A DNA stretch of 64,000 nt from Tangfeifania diversioriginum (lineage in GTDB: Bacteria; Bacteroidota; Bacteroidia; Bacteroidales; Prolixibacteraceae): positions 1-64,000 of the forward strand of contig CAMCBW010000007.1 in assembly GCA_945873105.1 (NCBI GenBank), given 5' to 3'. Position 1 is the stretch's first letter; every line of letters begins with the position of its first letter. This document shows, piece after piece, positions 24,738-33,983 of this stretch. The position numbers and the translations under genes were made by a program. The notes beneath the pieces are model-generated. The model had not been told where the DNA came from and made no database searches. It was given only the letters and a program-made list of their open reading frames with translations.

Positions 24738-26072
24738 TTACCTGGGCCAGTCTGCGGGTCTTGGCTCTCCCGGTTTTCCTTTTAATCCACTGATGGACCG
24801 CTTGAATTCATCCAGCTTTGCGGCCAACTCCTTTACCTTACCAGGATTCCCCTGGGCCAGGTTCGCTGTTTCTCCGATATCTTTTCGGAGATTAAAAAGC
24901 AAGGTGTCATGGGCTGCCACATCTGCCACAAATCTGTTCCCTTTTCTCAGGGCATGCGGCAGCATCAGTTTATAATCACCCGAACGAAAAGCAGAAATTT
25001 TTGCCCCTTCGAAGAAAAAATAGTCTTCAGCCTTTCTTTGTCTGCTCTTCAACAAAATATCCGTCAAATCACGGCCATCCACGGCCGGTGTAGCTGATTC
25101 TTTCGATTGGACCAGGTTAGCAAAGGTGGAAAACCAATCCATCAATGTAGCCAGTCCTGAATACTCCCCAGCCTTGATCCTTCCTTGCCACCAGGCAATC
25201 AAAGGAACCCGGTGACCACCCTCCCATGAGGTTGTTTTACCCTGAAACAGCGGTAATGCACTGCCGCCGTTGGGTCCCTGGGTCAACCATGGACCATTGT
25301 CACTCGAAAAAACCACCAACGTATTCTTATCCAACTTCAGTTCCCGAAGTTTATTCAAGATCTCACCCATACTCCAGTCCAGCTCCTCGATGACATCTCC
25401 GTACAATCCGTTGTTTGATTTGCCCTTGAATTGTTCCGACGCAAAAATAGGGACATGGGGCATATTGTGGGCCAGGTAGAGGAAAAACGGGCGATTCCTG
25501 TTTTCGGTAAGAAACCGGATTGCCTCTTTCGTGTAGGTTTTGGTAAGTTGTGTTTGGTCTACCTCTTTGACTTCAACCTCGTTGCCCCGCAGGTAAATGC
25601 AGGGTTTCATGTCGTTGGAATAGGGTATCCCGAAATATTCCTGAAATCCGTGTTGCAAAGGCAGGAATTGCTTGAGATGCCCAAGGTGCCATTTCCCGAT
25701 CATTCCGGTATAATAACCGTTGGCTGTCAACATTTCAGGCAGGGTCACTTCACTGCTGTCAATCCCGGTAGTTTGCCAGGGGTGCAGCACATTGACCAGT
25801 CCGGACCTTATGGGATACCTGCCAGTCATCAAGGCCACCCGGCTGGGTGTACAGACATTGGCTGCTGCATAACAGTCGGTAAACCGGATACCCTCCTTTG
25901 CCAACCGGTCTATATTTGGGGTACGGTTCAGTTTGGAGCCGTAACATCCCAAGTCATTGTAGCCCAAGTCATCACAAAGGACAAGAATAATGTTCGGCCT
26001 ACCAGGCTGAACAGCTTGCACCAAGTTGTTTGCAATGATAAGAAAGAAGGTAAAAAGAAATGTTATTTTCAT
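24738..26072 (-). CDS. Exported S1 sulfatase (CTPSR signature)
   Basis: Start at ATG 26072 (444 residues); the extension to 26108 would enter the upstream GH106 gene. Signal peptide about 1-21. Metal motif 'LVLCDDLGYNDLGCYG', formylglycine cysteine C74 in CTPSR then 'VALMTGRYPIRSG', 'GKWHLGH', 'HNMPHVP', second metal motif 'FSSDNGPW', 'SWEGGHRVP'. This is the arylsulfatase A / galactosamine-6-sulfatase-like pattern. It sits 22 bp after the GH106 gene and 17 bp before the GH99-like gene, so it is probably transcribed with both. Confidence 0.92.
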   Translation of the reverse strand: MKITFLFTFFLIIANNLVQAVQPGRPNIILVLCDDLGYNDLGCYGSKLNRTPNIDRLAKEGIRFTDCYAAANVCTPSRVALMTGRYPIRSGLVNVLHPWQTTGIDSSEVTLPEMLTANGYYTGMIGKWHLGHLKQFLPLQHGFQEYFGIPYSNDMKPCIYLRGNEVEVKEVDQTQLTKTYTKEAIRFLTENRNRPFFLYLAHNMPHVPIFASEQFKGKSNNGLYGDVIEELDWSMGEILNKLRELKLDKNTLVVFSSDNGPWLTQGPNGGSALPLFQGKTTSWEGGHRVPLIAWWQGRIKAGEYSGLATLMDWFSTFANLVQSKESATPAVDGRDLTDILLKSRQRKAEDYFFFEGAKISAFRSGDYKLMLPHALRKGNRFVADVAAHDTLLFNLRKDIGETANLAQGNPGKVKELAAKLDEFKRSISGLKGKPGEPRPADWPR

Positions 26073-26094
26073 GGTAAGAGCTCTTTTACAATTA

Positions 26095-28977
26095 TTATTT
26101 CCAAACAATCTGAATTGGCCCCATTAATCCGGAAGGGGGCAGATCAGTTTGCGACATGTCTTTTTGGGCGATGACACTTTGCTTGTAAATCTTAGCATCG
26201 GCTTTGCCAAGTCGTGGCTGCAATTCCGCCGGAACATCAGGTGCTTCAGTCAATCCGGATACGTAGTTGACCAGTTGGTTGGTCACCTTGACAACCAGTT
26301 TATTTTTACCTGCAATGGCTGCATTTGAAATATTGAGCCTGTAGGGCATCATCCAGGCAACACCTATTGCTTTGCCATTTAGTTCCACTTCAGCTACATC
26401 GCCTACCTTGCCCAAATCCAGTATCATTTGCCCATCGCTGTTTACCTGGTCATTCGATAGGATAAACTCCGTCTCGTAGCTGCCTGTACCTGAAAAATGC
26501 CTTGTACGCGGTGCATCCGTCCAGGAGGACAATGTATCTGTTTTAGTCTCAAACGTCTCAAAACCATACCCTTCTAGTTTCATTTCCCATACACCGGCGA
26601 TAGGAAACGGTAAAGGCAGTTTAGAATTGACCTTCACGGCTTCAGCGGCCGTAAGACCAGGGGTGAAGAGAATGAAAGCTGATTCCCATGGTTCCATCTC
26701 CAATGGGAGAATAGTGCCATTCATATCGGTTCTGAAACCAGGGATCGTTTGTCCTGTTTTACCTGAAAGGGCATCCCAACGCTGTGGTGTTTTGCCAGTT
26801 ACCCGAAATGAAACATCTGTAACTATCCGATTGGGTTGCAGATTGGTGACAAAATATATGTCCAGGTCGTTAATTTGCTTGTGAATAAATGTAAGTCCAT
26901 CACTCTGTACCCGTCCGGCCAGAGCGAAGTCGGGAGGAGTAACTTTCTCCAGTGAGGCTAGCAAATCATGTTGCTGTTTGTTGAGCGGTGTGGTGGGTTT
27001 GAAAGGTACTTGTTGTGTAGGCACAAAAGGAGGAGTAACAATCTTATATTCAGGCAGAAATACGGCCTTGCTTTTCCCTTCAAATATACCGGAAATGATT
27101 TTTTTCAACTCAAGATCGTTGGTTTCAGCATTGTTCAGACCAGCAGCGGCTGACGGCAATTCACCGAGCGCAATAACAGTTCCCCCGGAGTTGGCAAAAT
27201 TGCGGATAGCACGGGCTGTCTCTATCGGCAGGACCTTGGCAGCCGGGAGCAGCAGAATCCGGTAGGAATAGCCGTTAATGGTGACATTCCCGTTCTGAAA
27301 CTTTGCCTGATGCTGGAGCAAGTCATCATTCACTATATCGAAGTCGTAGCCATTGGCCACAAGGGTTTTGGCCAAATCTCCGTAAGGCATAATTCTTCTT
27401 TCTGTACCATACAATGCTTTTTCACTCCAGATGGTGGCCTGGGGTGAATAGATGAGCACATCTGCTACCAACTTACCCTGCCGAAGGAGATAAGCGGAGC
27501 GCGAGACATAATCAGTAAGGCAGTGGTAATATTTCCACCAGGTGTTCCAGTGGCTGATACGACTGGCCCAGGGCATGTCGCGGCTCGGCGCCACATGCAA
27601 TTCAGGTGAGGCAAAATAGCCATGGTTGTAAAACTGTGTCACCCCATCGCGCAAAAATGCATCGGTAGCAATCTTCATCTCTTGCAAGGAGGTGCGGTAA
27701 CGATCGGGATGAATGAAGGTATAGGCCTCAGCGGATACAATTTCGCGGCCATAAAATCTAGCACCTGAAGCAGTCGCCTTGTGCGGATCGGCAGTAGGTT
27801 CGAAGCGTGTGGTGGTAACCTCTGTTTCAGGCCGGGCAATGGCACCTGCACCCTGAACAAGCTCTTCCGTAAAGCGATAGTGTGGCTGGATTCGAGCCTG
27901 TACATTATTTGCAGCGCAATAATCATCAAATATTTTAAACATGGTCTTCAACCCCTGATCATTCAGAAACCGGCCAAGGTCATATCTTACACGGGTCGTT
28001 TGCGGACCAATGTTGAACCATATTGCAGGCAGGTATTGGGTGAAGTCGTAACCGATATCCTTTTTGAAAGAAGCAAGCAGCTCATTACTCCAAAGAAGGG
28101 AATTGGGCAAAGGCATGATTTCAAAACTGTCACAGAAAAAAGAGTCCACCGTGCGTCCGAATTCGCTTCCAATCGCTTGTGTCAAAATACCACCCAGGTA
28201 ATTGCAGTAGTTCTGCATTGCCAACTGGCTGAAATGATCAATGACCATGCTCGGTTTCGGACCACTGTAGGCCTGATTTTGCTGTCCTGTACGTTTGAGC
28301 CAGAATGCCATCAGCCGCCATTTGCCTGGAGGCACCTGCCACTCCAGGGAGTTTGTTCCCGGTTTGATTTTCCCGGAGAGCACTGTGAGGGAATTGCCAT
28401 CCAACTGATCTTTGTCCACTATTCGGGCAGCAACAACAGCAACAACCATTCCGTCATTTTCCATGCCGGATTCACCTTTCGCCTTTGCAGCAGGCAACAA
28501 TTCATTGAAAGTAATGCCGCCGGTCAAGTCCACCATGCCGATACAAAGGGCCTTGCTCTGCTCTTCCGGCTTTACCCATGGACCGCCAAAGCTCCACCCC
28601 GGTCCGAAGGTAATGGCCACCTCCATATCGAGCCGCCTGGCTTCCGCAATGGCGAATTTCATCAATTCAAGATGTGCAGGGGACAGATACTCTGCATTGC
28701 CTTTTTCATACATCTGAAAAGCTGTCATTATCTCGACGCCACCCATTCCTTGCCCGGCCATCTGTTCCAGCTGAAAGGTTATATCAGCCTTCGTTAATGC
28801 GTTGCCAGGCCACCACCAACGGGTATGCGGCCGGTAGGTTCGGGCAGGATGCTGCCATCCGGCTTGCAAGGATTGTATGGTCTTACTGGCAGTCACTTTA
28901 GATTTTACCGGCTCCAAGGCATTCAACAGACCCGATGCGGTCAATAGGATGGCCATTGCGAAAAAGGTACGCTTCAT
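26095..28977 (-). CDS. GH106 alpha-L-rhamnosidase, full length
   Basis: A 960-residue exported enzyme of the classic GH106 build. The N-terminal barrel has 'RPHTRWWWPGNAL', 'QGMGGVEIMTAFQMY', 'MEVAITFGPGWSFGGPWV', 'FFCDSFEIMP' and 'YGREIVSAEAYTF'. Then come a Rossmann-like middle ('GYSYRILLLPAAKVLPIETAR') and C-terminal beta-sandwiches ending in a jelly roll ('DLGKVGDVAEVELNGKAIGV', 'NKLVVKVTNQLVNY'). GH106 enzymes release alpha-L-rhamnose from complex glycans in a calcium-dependent, inverting reaction. In this setting it would act on a rhamnose-containing sulfated polymer after desulfation. 17 bp separate it from the sulfatase gene upstream. Confidence 0.85.
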   Translation of the reverse strand: MKRTFFAMAILLTASGLLNALEPVKSKVTASKTIQSLQAGWQHPARTYRPHTRWWWPGNALTKADITFQLEQMAGQGMGGVEIMTAFQMYEKGNAEYLSPAHLELMKFAIAEARRLDMEVAITFGPGWSFGGPWVKPEEQSKALCIGMVDLTGGITFNELLPAAKAKGESGMENDGMVVAVVAARIVDKDQLDGNSLTVLSGKIKPGTNSLEWQVPPGKWRLMAFWLKRTGQQNQAYSGPKPSMVIDHFSQLAMQNYCNYLGGILTQAIGSEFGRTVDSFFCDSFEIMPLPNSLLWSNELLASFKKDIGYDFTQYLPAIWFNIGPQTTRVRYDLGRFLNDQGLKTMFKIFDDYCAANNVQARIQPHYRFTEELVQGAGAIARPETEVTTTRFEPTADPHKATASGARFYGREIVSAEAYTFIHPDRYRTSLQEMKIATDAFLRDGVTQFYNHGYFASPELHVAPSRDMPWASRISHWNTWWKYYHCLTDYVSRSAYLLRQGKLVADVLIYSPQATIWSEKALYGTERRIMPYGDLAKTLVANGYDFDIVNDDLLQHQAKFQNGNVTINGYSYRILLLPAAKVLPIETARAIRNFANSGGTVIALGELPSAAAGLNNAETNDLELKKIISGIFEGKSKAVFLPEYKIVTPPFVPTQQVPFKPTTPLNKQQHDLLASLEKVTPPDFALAGRVQSDGLTFIHKQINDLDIYFVTNLQPNRIVTDVSFRVTGKTPQRWDALSGKTGQTIPGFRTDMNGTILPLEMEPWESAFILFTPGLTAAEAVKVNSKLPLPFPIAGVWEMKLEGYGFETFETKTDTLSSWTDAPRTRHFSGTGSYETEFILSNDQVNSDGQMILDLGKVGDVAEVELNGKAIGVAWMMPYRLNISNAAIAGKNKLVVKVTNQLVNYVSGLTEAPDVPAELQPRLGKADAKIYKQSVIAQKDMSQTDLPPSGLMGPIQIVWK

Positions 28978-28994
28978 ACTTTGTTTTCTTTTAT

Positions 28995-30368
28995 TTATTT
29001 ACGGGGTTTACCCGGCTCTTTTCCGTCGCTGTCACCAGCTCCCTTTCCCCAAAGTGGTTTAACCAGCGTGCCATTCCAACCATCCCATTGTACCTGCATC
29101 TCCTTTACTTTATCGGGCATAGTAGCGGCAAGGTCTTTAGTTTCGCCAATATCCTCCCTTAGGTTGTATAATTTTGCTGCAGTCACAGGTTGAGGTTTGC
29201 CCGTATTTGTATCATAATTGCTATCGTAACGAACCAACTTAAAATCGCCCGTACGGATGGCCATCTGCTCTCCGAAACGCCAATACAGCTTTTCATGTGG
29301 AGCACCTGATTTTTCACCTGACAGAAAAGGGAGAAGATTGACCCCATCCAATTGCATTTTCTTATTGACTTTGACTCCCGCCACGGCAAGTGCTGTAGCG
29401 GTAAGGTCCAGTTGAATGGCAGGAGAATGGAACATTCCGGGTTTAAGCAGCCCGGGCCAGGATATGACAAATGGCACCCGAATTCCCCCTTCGAGTGTAG
29501 TGCGTTTACTGCCCCGAAGCGGAAGATTGGATGATCCGTTAATCGTAACACCCTTCATGGTTGGACCACCGTTGTCGCTGATAAAGACTACCAGCGTATT
29601 ATTTTCCAAATCGCAATCAGTCAGCTTTTTAAGTACCTTTCCTATGGCTTCGTCCATAGCCAGCATCATCGCATCATAGGTGCGTCTTTGTTTGTCCTGA
29701 ATATTTGGGAACTTGGCCAAACGATCGTCCGTGGCATCCATCGGCGTATGTACCGCATTGAAGGCCAGGTAAAGGAACCATGGATGTGACTGGTGCCGAT
29801 CAATGAAACTGACCGCCTCCCGCCCGAATGCATCGGTGGTGTAATCAAGTTCGGTCACCTGTTCCGTACCACGCAAGATTCCCTCTAAATTTACATAGCT
29901 ATGGGCTCCTCCCAGAAATCCAAAAAATTCGTCAAAACCTCGTTGCTGGGGATGCATGGAGGGTTGTGCCCCCAGATGCCATTTGCCCACAAGACCCGTC
30001 ACATAGCCTGCAGTTTTGAGGCGATCGGCGATGGTTGTTTCGGTGAGGGGCATTCCATTATTCCCCGTCGGATTGAACTCATGACCGAAACGTTGCTGGT
30101 AACGACCAGTCAGCAAACCGGCACGTGTCGGGGAGCAATAGGGTCCGCTGACATAACCGTTGGAGAATTGTACCCCTGAAGCGGCCAGGGCATCCAGACT
30201 GGGTGTTGGGATATCTTTGCATTGGTGAAAACCAACATCCCCATAACCCATGTCATCGCCCACAATGAAAAGGATATTTGGCCTGGCTGGCTTCGCTGCA
30301 GCAGCCACCTCTGCAAATGTCACTCCAAATAGGATACCGGCAAATAATGAGAAATAGGATTGTTTCAT
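28995..30368 (-). CDS. Exported S1 sulfatase (CSPTR signature)
   Basis: A 457-residue sulfatase from ATG 30368 (a TTG two codons upstream is less likely). Signal peptide about 1-25. 'FIVGDDMGYGDVGFH', formylglycine cysteine C78 in CSPTR, 'AGLLTGRYQQRFGHE', 'GKWHLGAQPSMHPQQRGFD', 'FNAVHTPM', 'FISDNGGPT', 'TLEGGIRVPFV'. This is the DNGG/EGGIRVP pattern of arylsulfatase A-like enzymes, close to that of the sulfatase at 11325-13034. The gene is 33 bp downstream of another sulfatase and 17 bp upstream of the GH106 gene. Confidence 0.93.
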   Translation of the reverse strand: MKQSYFSLFAGILFGVTFAEVAAAAKPARPNILFIVGDDMGYGDVGFHQCKDIPTPSLDALAASGVQFSNGYVSGPYCSPTRAGLLTGRYQQRFGHEFNPTGNNGMPLTETTIADRLKTAGYVTGLVGKWHLGAQPSMHPQQRGFDEFFGFLGGAHSYVNLEGILRGTEQVTELDYTTDAFGREAVSFIDRHQSHPWFLYLAFNAVHTPMDATDDRLAKFPNIQDKQRRTYDAMMLAMDEAIGKVLKKLTDCDLENNTLVVFISDNGGPTMKGVTINGSSNLPLRGSKRTTLEGGIRVPFVISWPGLLKPGMFHSPAIQLDLTATALAVAGVKVNKKMQLDGVNLLPFLSGEKSGAPHEKLYWRFGEQMAIRTGDFKLVRYDSNYDTNTGKPQPVTAAKLYNLREDIGETKDLAATMPDKVKEMQVQWDGWNGTLVKPLWGKGAGDSDGKEPGKPRK

Positions 30369-30401
30369 GTTCAAGGGTTTATTCGTTTGATAGGATTCTG
30401 G

Positions 30402-32000
30402 TTATGGTTGATCTGTAAATGGCGACTGCTCGAAGCGAGGTGGTTTTTCTACCACTCGGGGATCCCCGGCGCGGCGGAGTTCCTTCATCAGCCTATCCGA
30501 AAGTTTCTTCTTCTCTGTCGCAAACTTGTTGTCCCCTGCAAGGTTGTGAAGCATATCCGGATCCTTTTTAACATCATACAACTCCTCCGCTGGACGCTTG
30601 CCGAAAGCAATTTCATAATACCACTGCCATTTTGGTTCGAGGCGGTGCTGAACCAGCCAGGCTTTGGTTGGACTGGCATCCATATCGGCAAAGGCAATCC
30701 GGGTGTTTTTCTCCAACTCACTCATTTCCGGCATATGGTCCTGTGTCACCGCACCTGGCGAACCCATTGGCCAGCGATCTGGTTCGAAGTTTCGGATGTA
30801 GACAAAGTCAGGCGTGTGCAGGGAACGCATGGGGTAAGGAAGATTGCCTTCGCGGGCGGTGGCTACATGGCGTTCACGACCAGTGATGACCCAGTCTCTG
30901 GCTGGATCAATGAACCCACTTTTGTTAGACACCAACAAAGGCAGGAGTGACTTACCATACAGGTTATCAGGAGGTTTCACACCTCCTATTTCCATGAAAG
31001 TCGGTGCCAGATCCGGAAGCCGTACAAAATCATCGACGATTCGTCCCCCCTTTGTTCCAGGCATTTTGATAATTAACGGAATGCTGACTCCCATATCGTA
31101 GAGATTGCATTTGCCTGAGGTTACGCCGGGCATGCCATGGTCGCCACTCAATACGATCAATGTATTCCCTGCCTCCCCCGTTTTTTCCAAACATTCCAGC
31201 AGAACACCCACATAGGCATCTACAGCCTGGCATTCGCCAAGATAGTCGGCTACATCCTCGCGTACTTCAGGAACATCGGGGAGAAATTTCGGCAGTTTCC
31301 CTTTCAGTGATTCCGGTTCGATACCCCATAGCTTCTTGCCGCTCCCTTTGATCCAGGTGCGGTGAGTGGTGGTCGGACCGAAGTAAAAATGCCAGGGTTG
31401 ACCGATGGTGCGTGCCGCAAGAAATTCTTCGAAATTTGCCTTTACCTGACCCAGCACTATTCCCCTGGCTTCTGTAAGCGTCATTCCTTTGTCCAGCATA
31501 GCGGTGACCTCCTCCGAAAAGTTATTCGGCGCTCTTCCTGCCTTTTCGAAGGCATATTTCTGACCCCCAAAAGGGGCATCAGCCGGTGTTCCCGGGCTCC
31601 AGACCTTGTAACTTTTACCAATACTGTATCCGGCCTCCTTTAGCATCAGCGGATAAACAGGGATAGATTCATCCCAAACAGCACCATTCAGGATGGCACC
31701 CTGGTTGCAGTTGAAAAAATAGCGTCCGGAGAAGAGCGAACTTCGGCAGGGGGTGCAGCTGGGTGCATTGACAAAAGCATTTCGAAATAGCACACCATCC
31801 TTTGCAACACGATCAACATTAGGCGTTTGCACTACATCATTCAGCGTTGGCCTGCCATCGAGGCCCTTGTAACAGCTGGCATAACGTCCCCAGTCGTCGG
31901 AGAAGAGGAAAAGGATATTGTTTCTCTTGTCCTTCTGGCCGAAAGCGGAGGGAAGAACCAGAACCATGAGTGCCAACAGGGGTAAATTTGTATTTTTCAT
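30402..32000 (-). CDS. Exported S1 sulfatase (CTPCR signature), heparan-sulfatase-like
   Basis: A 532-residue sulfatase with signal peptide about 1-21. 'FLFSDDWGRYASCYKG' metal motif, formylglycine cysteine C82 in CTPCR then 'SSLFSGRYFFNCNQG', 'GPTTTHRTW', 'VLSGDHGMPGVTSGKCNLYDMGVSIP'. A CxPCR signature and DHGM pattern group it with the sulfatase at 19429-20958 rather than with the DNGG-type enzymes. It follows the next sulfatase by 2 bp, so translational coupling is likely. Confidence 0.92.
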   Translation of the reverse strand: MKNTNLPLLALMVLVLPSAFGQKDKRNNILFLFSDDWGRYASCYKGLDGRPTLNDVVQTPNVDRVAKDGVLFRNAFVNAPSCTPCRSSLFSGRYFFNCNQGAILNGAVWDESIPVYPLMLKEAGYSIGKSYKVWSPGTPADAPFGGQKYAFEKAGRAPNNFSEEVTAMLDKGMTLTEARGIVLGQVKANFEEFLAARTIGQPWHFYFGPTTTHRTWIKGSGKKLWGIEPESLKGKLPKFLPDVPEVREDVADYLGECQAVDAYVGVLLECLEKTGEAGNTLIVLSGDHGMPGVTSGKCNLYDMGVSIPLIIKMPGTKGGRIVDDFVRLPDLAPTFMEIGGVKPPDNLYGKSLLPLLVSNKSGFIDPARDWVITGRERHVATAREGNLPYPMRSLHTPDFVYIRNFEPDRWPMGSPGAVTQDHMPEMSELEKNTRIAFADMDASPTKAWLVQHRLEPKWQWYYEIAFGKRPAEELYDVKKDPDMLHNLAGDNKFATEKKKLSDRLMKELRRAGDPRVVEKPPRFEQSPFTDQP

Positions 32001-32002
32001 TG

Positions 32003-33781
32003 CTATTCCATTTTTTGTAACCTTACATAATAAGCCCCTTTCAGGTCATTTCCATTGCTATCCCTGAACCATGACTGAATTGTATTTTTCCCTTTCCCCA
32101 GTTTTACTTCAAAATTTATTTTGGTAGCTTCAGGGGTGCAATTGGCGATCATGGGCGCTGAACCATTTAAAGAGCAGCAGCCAGAGGCTATTGGAAGGGC
32201 CTTCCCTGTGACAAGCAGAGTTTCTGCAAAGGTCTTCTCCGGACCGCTTATGGTTAGCTTTCGGTCCAGGTGAAAAGGCCAGCGGCTCAATTCAACCAGG
32301 TAGTCACCACCTTCCTGCACCTCTATATTCATCTCTCCGCCCCTCGGAGTACCGGCGGCATTGGCCACAACAGTCCGGTTGTCGACATCGACCCCCATCC
32401 AGTTGTTGGAGGTAAGCATGATAGGATTCTCCTTTTCTGAGCCAACCCACAATGGAATGAGTTTTTCAACTTCCGGTTCCACACCCTTCCACCAAGTTTC
32501 GTAGAAGTCCCTCATCCTGGCCAAAACTTCCGGATGCTTGTCTGCCAGATCTACTTTCTGTCCCGGGTCGGTACTTAAATCAAACAGTCCTTTGTTTTCT
32601 ACGAGTCGCCAAGAATTCCACACCACACAGCAATAATATTTTTCAGGCTTAATGCGACCACCATATTGAACCACAAACATCCTGTCTCCAAATTTTTTGT
32701 TCTCCTGGGTGAGCATTGGTTTCAGGCTCTGACCATCAAATTTTGCCTTGGTCTTCAATCCAAACAGATCAACAAAAGTTGGAAGCAGATCCTGAATTTC
32801 AGCCGGGTAATCCACGGTACGTGGCTTCCCAAAGTTACCATCCGGATACCTTACAAAGCATGCTGCACGATGTCCTCCTTCATCATTTTGCCCCTTCATT
32901 CCCTTCATCCCAGCATTGAATGTCTTTACCCCGGCTGTCCCTCCATTGTCATTCATAAAAACGATCAGGGTATTCTCCCTGATATTTTTCTTTTCGAGCC
33001 ACTGGTCCAGTTGCGCCAAATTTTGATCAATGTTCCGGATCATCCCAAAAAAGGAGGCAACATTTTTGTCAACACCCTGCTTCAGATAGAATTCGCGGTC
33101 TTCAGCAGGTGAATCCAGCGGACCATGGGGGGCATTGAGTGCCAAATAGGTGAAAAATGGTTTCTTTTCATTGGCCATTTGGTCCATCCATTTGATTGCC
33201 TCACTGAACCAGAAGTCGGTACAGTACCTGCCCGAATAGCTTACTTTAAGGCTATCCAGGTAACGAACCGCATAATAATCGTTGTCGTATTCGATCTCTG
33301 AGGCCAGTCCCCAACCTTTGAACCACACACATTTCTGGAACCCGCGGTCCATCGGGCGGTCAGGATAGTGGTCGCCCAAATGCCATTTACCGAAGATCCC
33401 GGTCTGATAGCCGTTCTTTGCAAATATCTCGGGCATCGTTTGAATATCCCTGCGCATGATATTTCTGCCGGATGGGACCATGCAGGCTTTGTTGTGCATG
33501 GCATCCAAACCGGTCATCAGTTGTCCCCTGGTGGGCGTGCAGACAGGGGCCACATGGAAATTGCCAAACCTGACACTCTCCCCATACAATTTATCCAAAA
33601 AGGGTGTTTTCAAAACAGGATTGCCATGACACGAGAAATCGGCATAACCCTGATCGTCTGACAATACGACGATGACATTGGGGTGAACTGTTTTGGCACC
33701 GGCATAAAAACTAAATCCCAGCAGGATGGCGGCACCAATGCCACTTGCGCTGACCAAGCTGTTTAACCTATCTCTCATCAT
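32003..33781 (-). CDS. Exported S1 sulfatase (CTPTR signature) with extra C-terminal beta domain
   Basis: A 592-residue protein. Two adjacent ATGs (33781 and 33778) are possible. 'VVLSDDQGYADFSCHG', formylglycine cysteine C81 in CTPTR then 'GQLMTGLDAMHN', 'GKWHLGDHYPDRPMDRGFQ', 'FMNDNGGTAGVKTFNAG', 'NDEGGHRAACFVRYP'. After the sulfatase core (to about residue 450) there is a separate C-terminal segment ('NNWMGVDVDNRTVV', 'GGDYLVELSRWPFHLDRKL', 'GKNTIQSWFRD') that looks like a beta-sandwich seen behind some S1 sulfatases in this phylum. The upstream gap (33782-33983) has no gene and should hold a promoter. Confidence 0.9.
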   Translation of the reverse strand: MMRDRLNSLVSASGIGAAILLGFSFYAGAKTVHPNVIVVLSDDQGYADFSCHGNPVLKTPFLDKLYGESVRFGNFHVAPVCTPTRGQLMTGLDAMHNKACMVPSGRNIMRRDIQTMPEIFAKNGYQTGIFGKWHLGDHYPDRPMDRGFQKCVWFKGWGLASEIEYDNDYYAVRYLDSLKVSYSGRYCTDFWFSEAIKWMDQMANEKKPFFTYLALNAPHGPLDSPAEDREFYLKQGVDKNVASFFGMIRNIDQNLAQLDQWLEKKNIRENTLIVFMNDNGGTAGVKTFNAGMKGMKGQNDEGGHRAACFVRYPDGNFGKPRTVDYPAEIQDLLPTFVDLFGLKTKAKFDGQSLKPMLTQENKKFGDRMFVVQYGGRIKPEKYYCCVVWNSWRLVENKGLFDLSTDPGQKVDLADKHPEVLARMRDFYETWWKGVEPEVEKLIPLWVGSEKENPIMLTSNNWMGVDVDNRTVVANAAGTPRGGEMNIEVQEGGDYLVELSRWPFHLDRKLTISGPEKTFAETLLVTGKALPIASGCCSLNGSAPMIANCTPEATKINFEVKLGKGKNTIQSWFRDSNGNDLKGAYYVRLQKME

Positions 33782-33983
33782 TTTGTATTTTGTTTTGTAT
33801 TGTTCAGATGGAATCGAAGATCAGCAAAGCCAATACCCACCACTTTATTGTCGGTCGGTTTGAAAATTTTCTCATGGAAACAAAATTTCTAGCTTGCCAA
33901 TTCAATGACCATTGTTTGGAAAATTCTATCATTAATATTACAACTAATTTCAAGATGATCCAACCAAACTTTAAATTGTCAAA

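Noticed and set aside
33782-33983. Small plus-strand gene between the sulfatase and GH43-like genes
   Set aside because: The 66-codon frame has no recognisable features and lies in AT-rich promoter DNA.
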